Program-made: the position numbers and the translations under genes | Shown: in pieces, positions 33,485-34,381 of the stretch | How positions within the stretch are numbered: the stretch's first letter is position 1 | Layout: each line of letters opens with the position of its first letter | DNA from: Paenibacillus agaridevorans | GTDB taxonomy: Bacteria > Bacillota > Bacilli > Paenibacillales > Paenibacillaceae | Length of the DNA stretch: 34,381 bases | NCBI RefSeq assembly: GCF_003112455.1 | Contig: NZ_BDQX01000292.1 | Span: 39,130-73,510, forward strand | Direction of reading: 5' to 3' | Notes under the pieces: generated by a model | Told to the model about the DNA's origin: nothing | Databases searched by the model: none | The model's input: the letters and a program-made list of their open reading frames with translations, nothing else

Positions 33485-33991
33485 ATGGCTGACGAACGAA
33501 GAGATTCGAGCCGTATCGAATTGGAAGACAGACCAGCCCCGGGCGGAGTCAGAGCAGGCGGAGCAACGGCTGAGCTGAGGACTCCTATGAGGAGCAGCGG
33601 ATTGTCCCGTATGGAACGGCATGGCGGATCTTCGTCGAGCTCGAGCTCGAACTCGAGCACAGCGAATGATCAAGAGAAGGAAGTCCCTGCTAAGAAGGCG
33701 AAGCTGATCTTCGGCAAGAAGAAGTCGGAGGAGCCCGCGAAGCCGGAAGCGGAAGAGCCGGTGAACGAACCGGAGTGGGATGAGGAAGCAGAAGAGGAAC
33801 GCGAATACCCGAGATGGGCAGTCGTGTCTTTCTGGCTGTTCCGCAAGAGTATCGTCCCCGTCGTCATGATTGTGATGCTCATCGTCGGCTTGTATGCCGG
33901 ATATGTGTTCCTCGGCGACGCTCCCAAGGATGAAGTGTTCAAATGGTCGACTTGGCAGCACTTGTACGACCTCGTTTTTGCAGAGTCTTGA
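33485..33991 (+). CDS. EpuA-family protein (annotated as DNA-directed RNA polymerase subunit beta)
   Basis: 168-residue protein. The first 110 residues are polar and low-complexity, with a serine run (SSSSSSNSSS, DNA 33634-33658 with repeated CTCGAG), a Lys-rich patch (KKAKLIFGKKK) and an acidic patch. One membrane helix at about 124-148 is followed by a short outside end (DEVFKWSTWQHLYDLVFAES). The helix and flanks (WLFRKSIVPVVMIVMLIVGL) fit the EpuA family, often labelled as an RNA polymerase beta subunit from a fusion in some genomes; there is no polymerase domain here. Function is unknown. A terminator follows. Confidence 0.85.
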   Translation: MADERRDSSRIELEDRPAPGGVRAGGATAELRTPMRSSGLSRMERHGGSSSSSSSNSSTANDQEKEVPAKKAKLIFGKKKSEEPAKPEAEEPVNEPEWDEEAEEEREYPRWAVVSFWLFRKSIVPVVMIVMLIVGLYAGYVFLGDAPKDEVFKWSTWQHLYDLVFAES

Positions 33992-34027
33992 TTGGCTATT
34001 CATTCCAGGCCCATGGCCTGACGCGCG

Positions 34028-34055
34028 AGTCCTCCTGGAGACGGGGGGCTTTTTT
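34028..34055 (+). terminator. intrinsic terminator of the flhO-flhP-EpuA operon
   Basis: AGTCCTCC (34028-34035), loop TGGAGAC, GGGGGGCT (34043-34050): 8 pairs including two G-T, followed by TTTTT. It lies 37 bases after the last stop codon. Confidence 0.65.
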
Positions 34056-34248
34056 GTATTTTTGGAGGCTGGGAAATTATGCGCGAGGTCAATAAATGTG
34101 GGTAAGCAGGTCGACGGCTTCTCGGCTCAATGAAGTATAAATAACAACCACCTAAGTCGTCTCGCAGCAATTTAATCAGCCGTCAGGGGGACCCTGTGCT
34201 CTGCCGGCAAATAGCAGTAGGTACGACCCAACTTGCAGTGCGGTGAAT
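34056..34248. other. non-coding spacer before the terminal repeat array
   Basis: I see no gene, terminator or recognisable site between the operon terminator and the repeats. Confidence 0.4.
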
Positions 34249-34381
34249 GTAGCGGAAAAATCCGCTATAGCGGCCCCGTGTCGAGCCGGATTTATCGGAT
34301 ATAGCGGAAAAATCCGCAATATTGGCCCCCGTCGGGCTGGCTTTGCCGAATATAGCGGAAAAATCCGCAATAATGGCCCGC
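34249..34381. repeat. tandem 51-52-bp palindromic repeat, continuing beyond the window
   Basis: Three units begin with AGCGGAAAAATCCGC at 34251, 34303 and 34354, spaced 52 and 51 bases apart. Each unit holds a palindromic head (AGCGGA-AAAA-TCCGCT in the first) followed by a GGCCCC box and a spacer of the type GTCGGGCTGGCTTTGCCGAA. The third is cut by the window edge. Non-coding; the style is common between Paenibacillaceae genes. Confidence 0.85.

Noticed and set aside
34249..34381. Possible CRISPR array at the right end
   Set aside because: The spacers are similar to each other rather than unique, the conserved part is only about 15-20 bases, and no cas gene is seen.

Overview
The window looks like chromosomal DNA of an endospore-forming, flagellated, moderately high-GC Firmicute of the Paenibacillaceae (Paenibacillus/Cohnella type). 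The evidence is a conserved gene order of DUF1146 gene, murA, spoIID, spoIIQ-like M23 gene, spoIIID, mbl, flhO, flhP and EpuA-family gene, together with S-layer-homology (SLH) surface proteins, a YesMN-type two-component system and an Lpl/Ytc-type sugar ABC importer. No database search was run; assignments rest on motifs and on remembered family features.

Layout. 1-3012: 3' part of an SLH-anchored subtilisin-like protease, cut by the window edge. 3056-5036: DUF1146 membrane protein and murA, closed by a terminator. 5131-5869: a non-coding, AT-richer stretch with simple and diverged repeats. 5875-13166: a carbohydrate-uptake module (YesM-like histidine kinase, AraC-type response regulator, lipoprotein solute-binding protein, two permeases, no ATPase). 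13167-20762: a regulatory region with two candidate catabolite-responsive elements, a 12-codon leader ORF, and a roughly 2,350-residue surface protein. That protein combines an alpha-amylase, a starch-binding-like module, B-repeats, an SGNH-type esterase, a discoidin-like domain and three SLH domains; a bidirectional terminator follows. 20848-27222: a two-component system on the minus strand, divergent from a MacAB/YknXYZ-like exporter (HlyD adaptor, ATPase, FtsX-type permease). 27476-33991: the sporulation, cell-shape and flagellar block, with visible candidate sigma-F, sigma-E and sigma-D promoters. 34249-34381: a tandem palindromic repeat running off the window.

The uptake system and the giant amylase fit together as an extracellular starch or glycan module: polymer is cut and de-esterified at the cell wall, oligosaccharide is captured by the lipoprotein and imported, probably energised by a shared MsmX-type ATPase encoded elsewhere. 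The exporter with its divergent two-component system looks like a separate drug or peptide efflux/defence module. In Bacillus subtilis murAA lies close to spoIID, so the roughly 22 kb between them here reads as an accessory block.

The most unusual points are: the mosaic amylase-esterase whose central 805-codon segment is bracketed by gap-free, in-frame direct repeats; a 161-bp TA-flanked MITE-like element between spoIID and spoIIQ; a spoIID frame whose membrane anchor lies upstream of its first usable start codon; and a roughly 70-bp hairpin repeat present once behind the importer and once behind the exporter.
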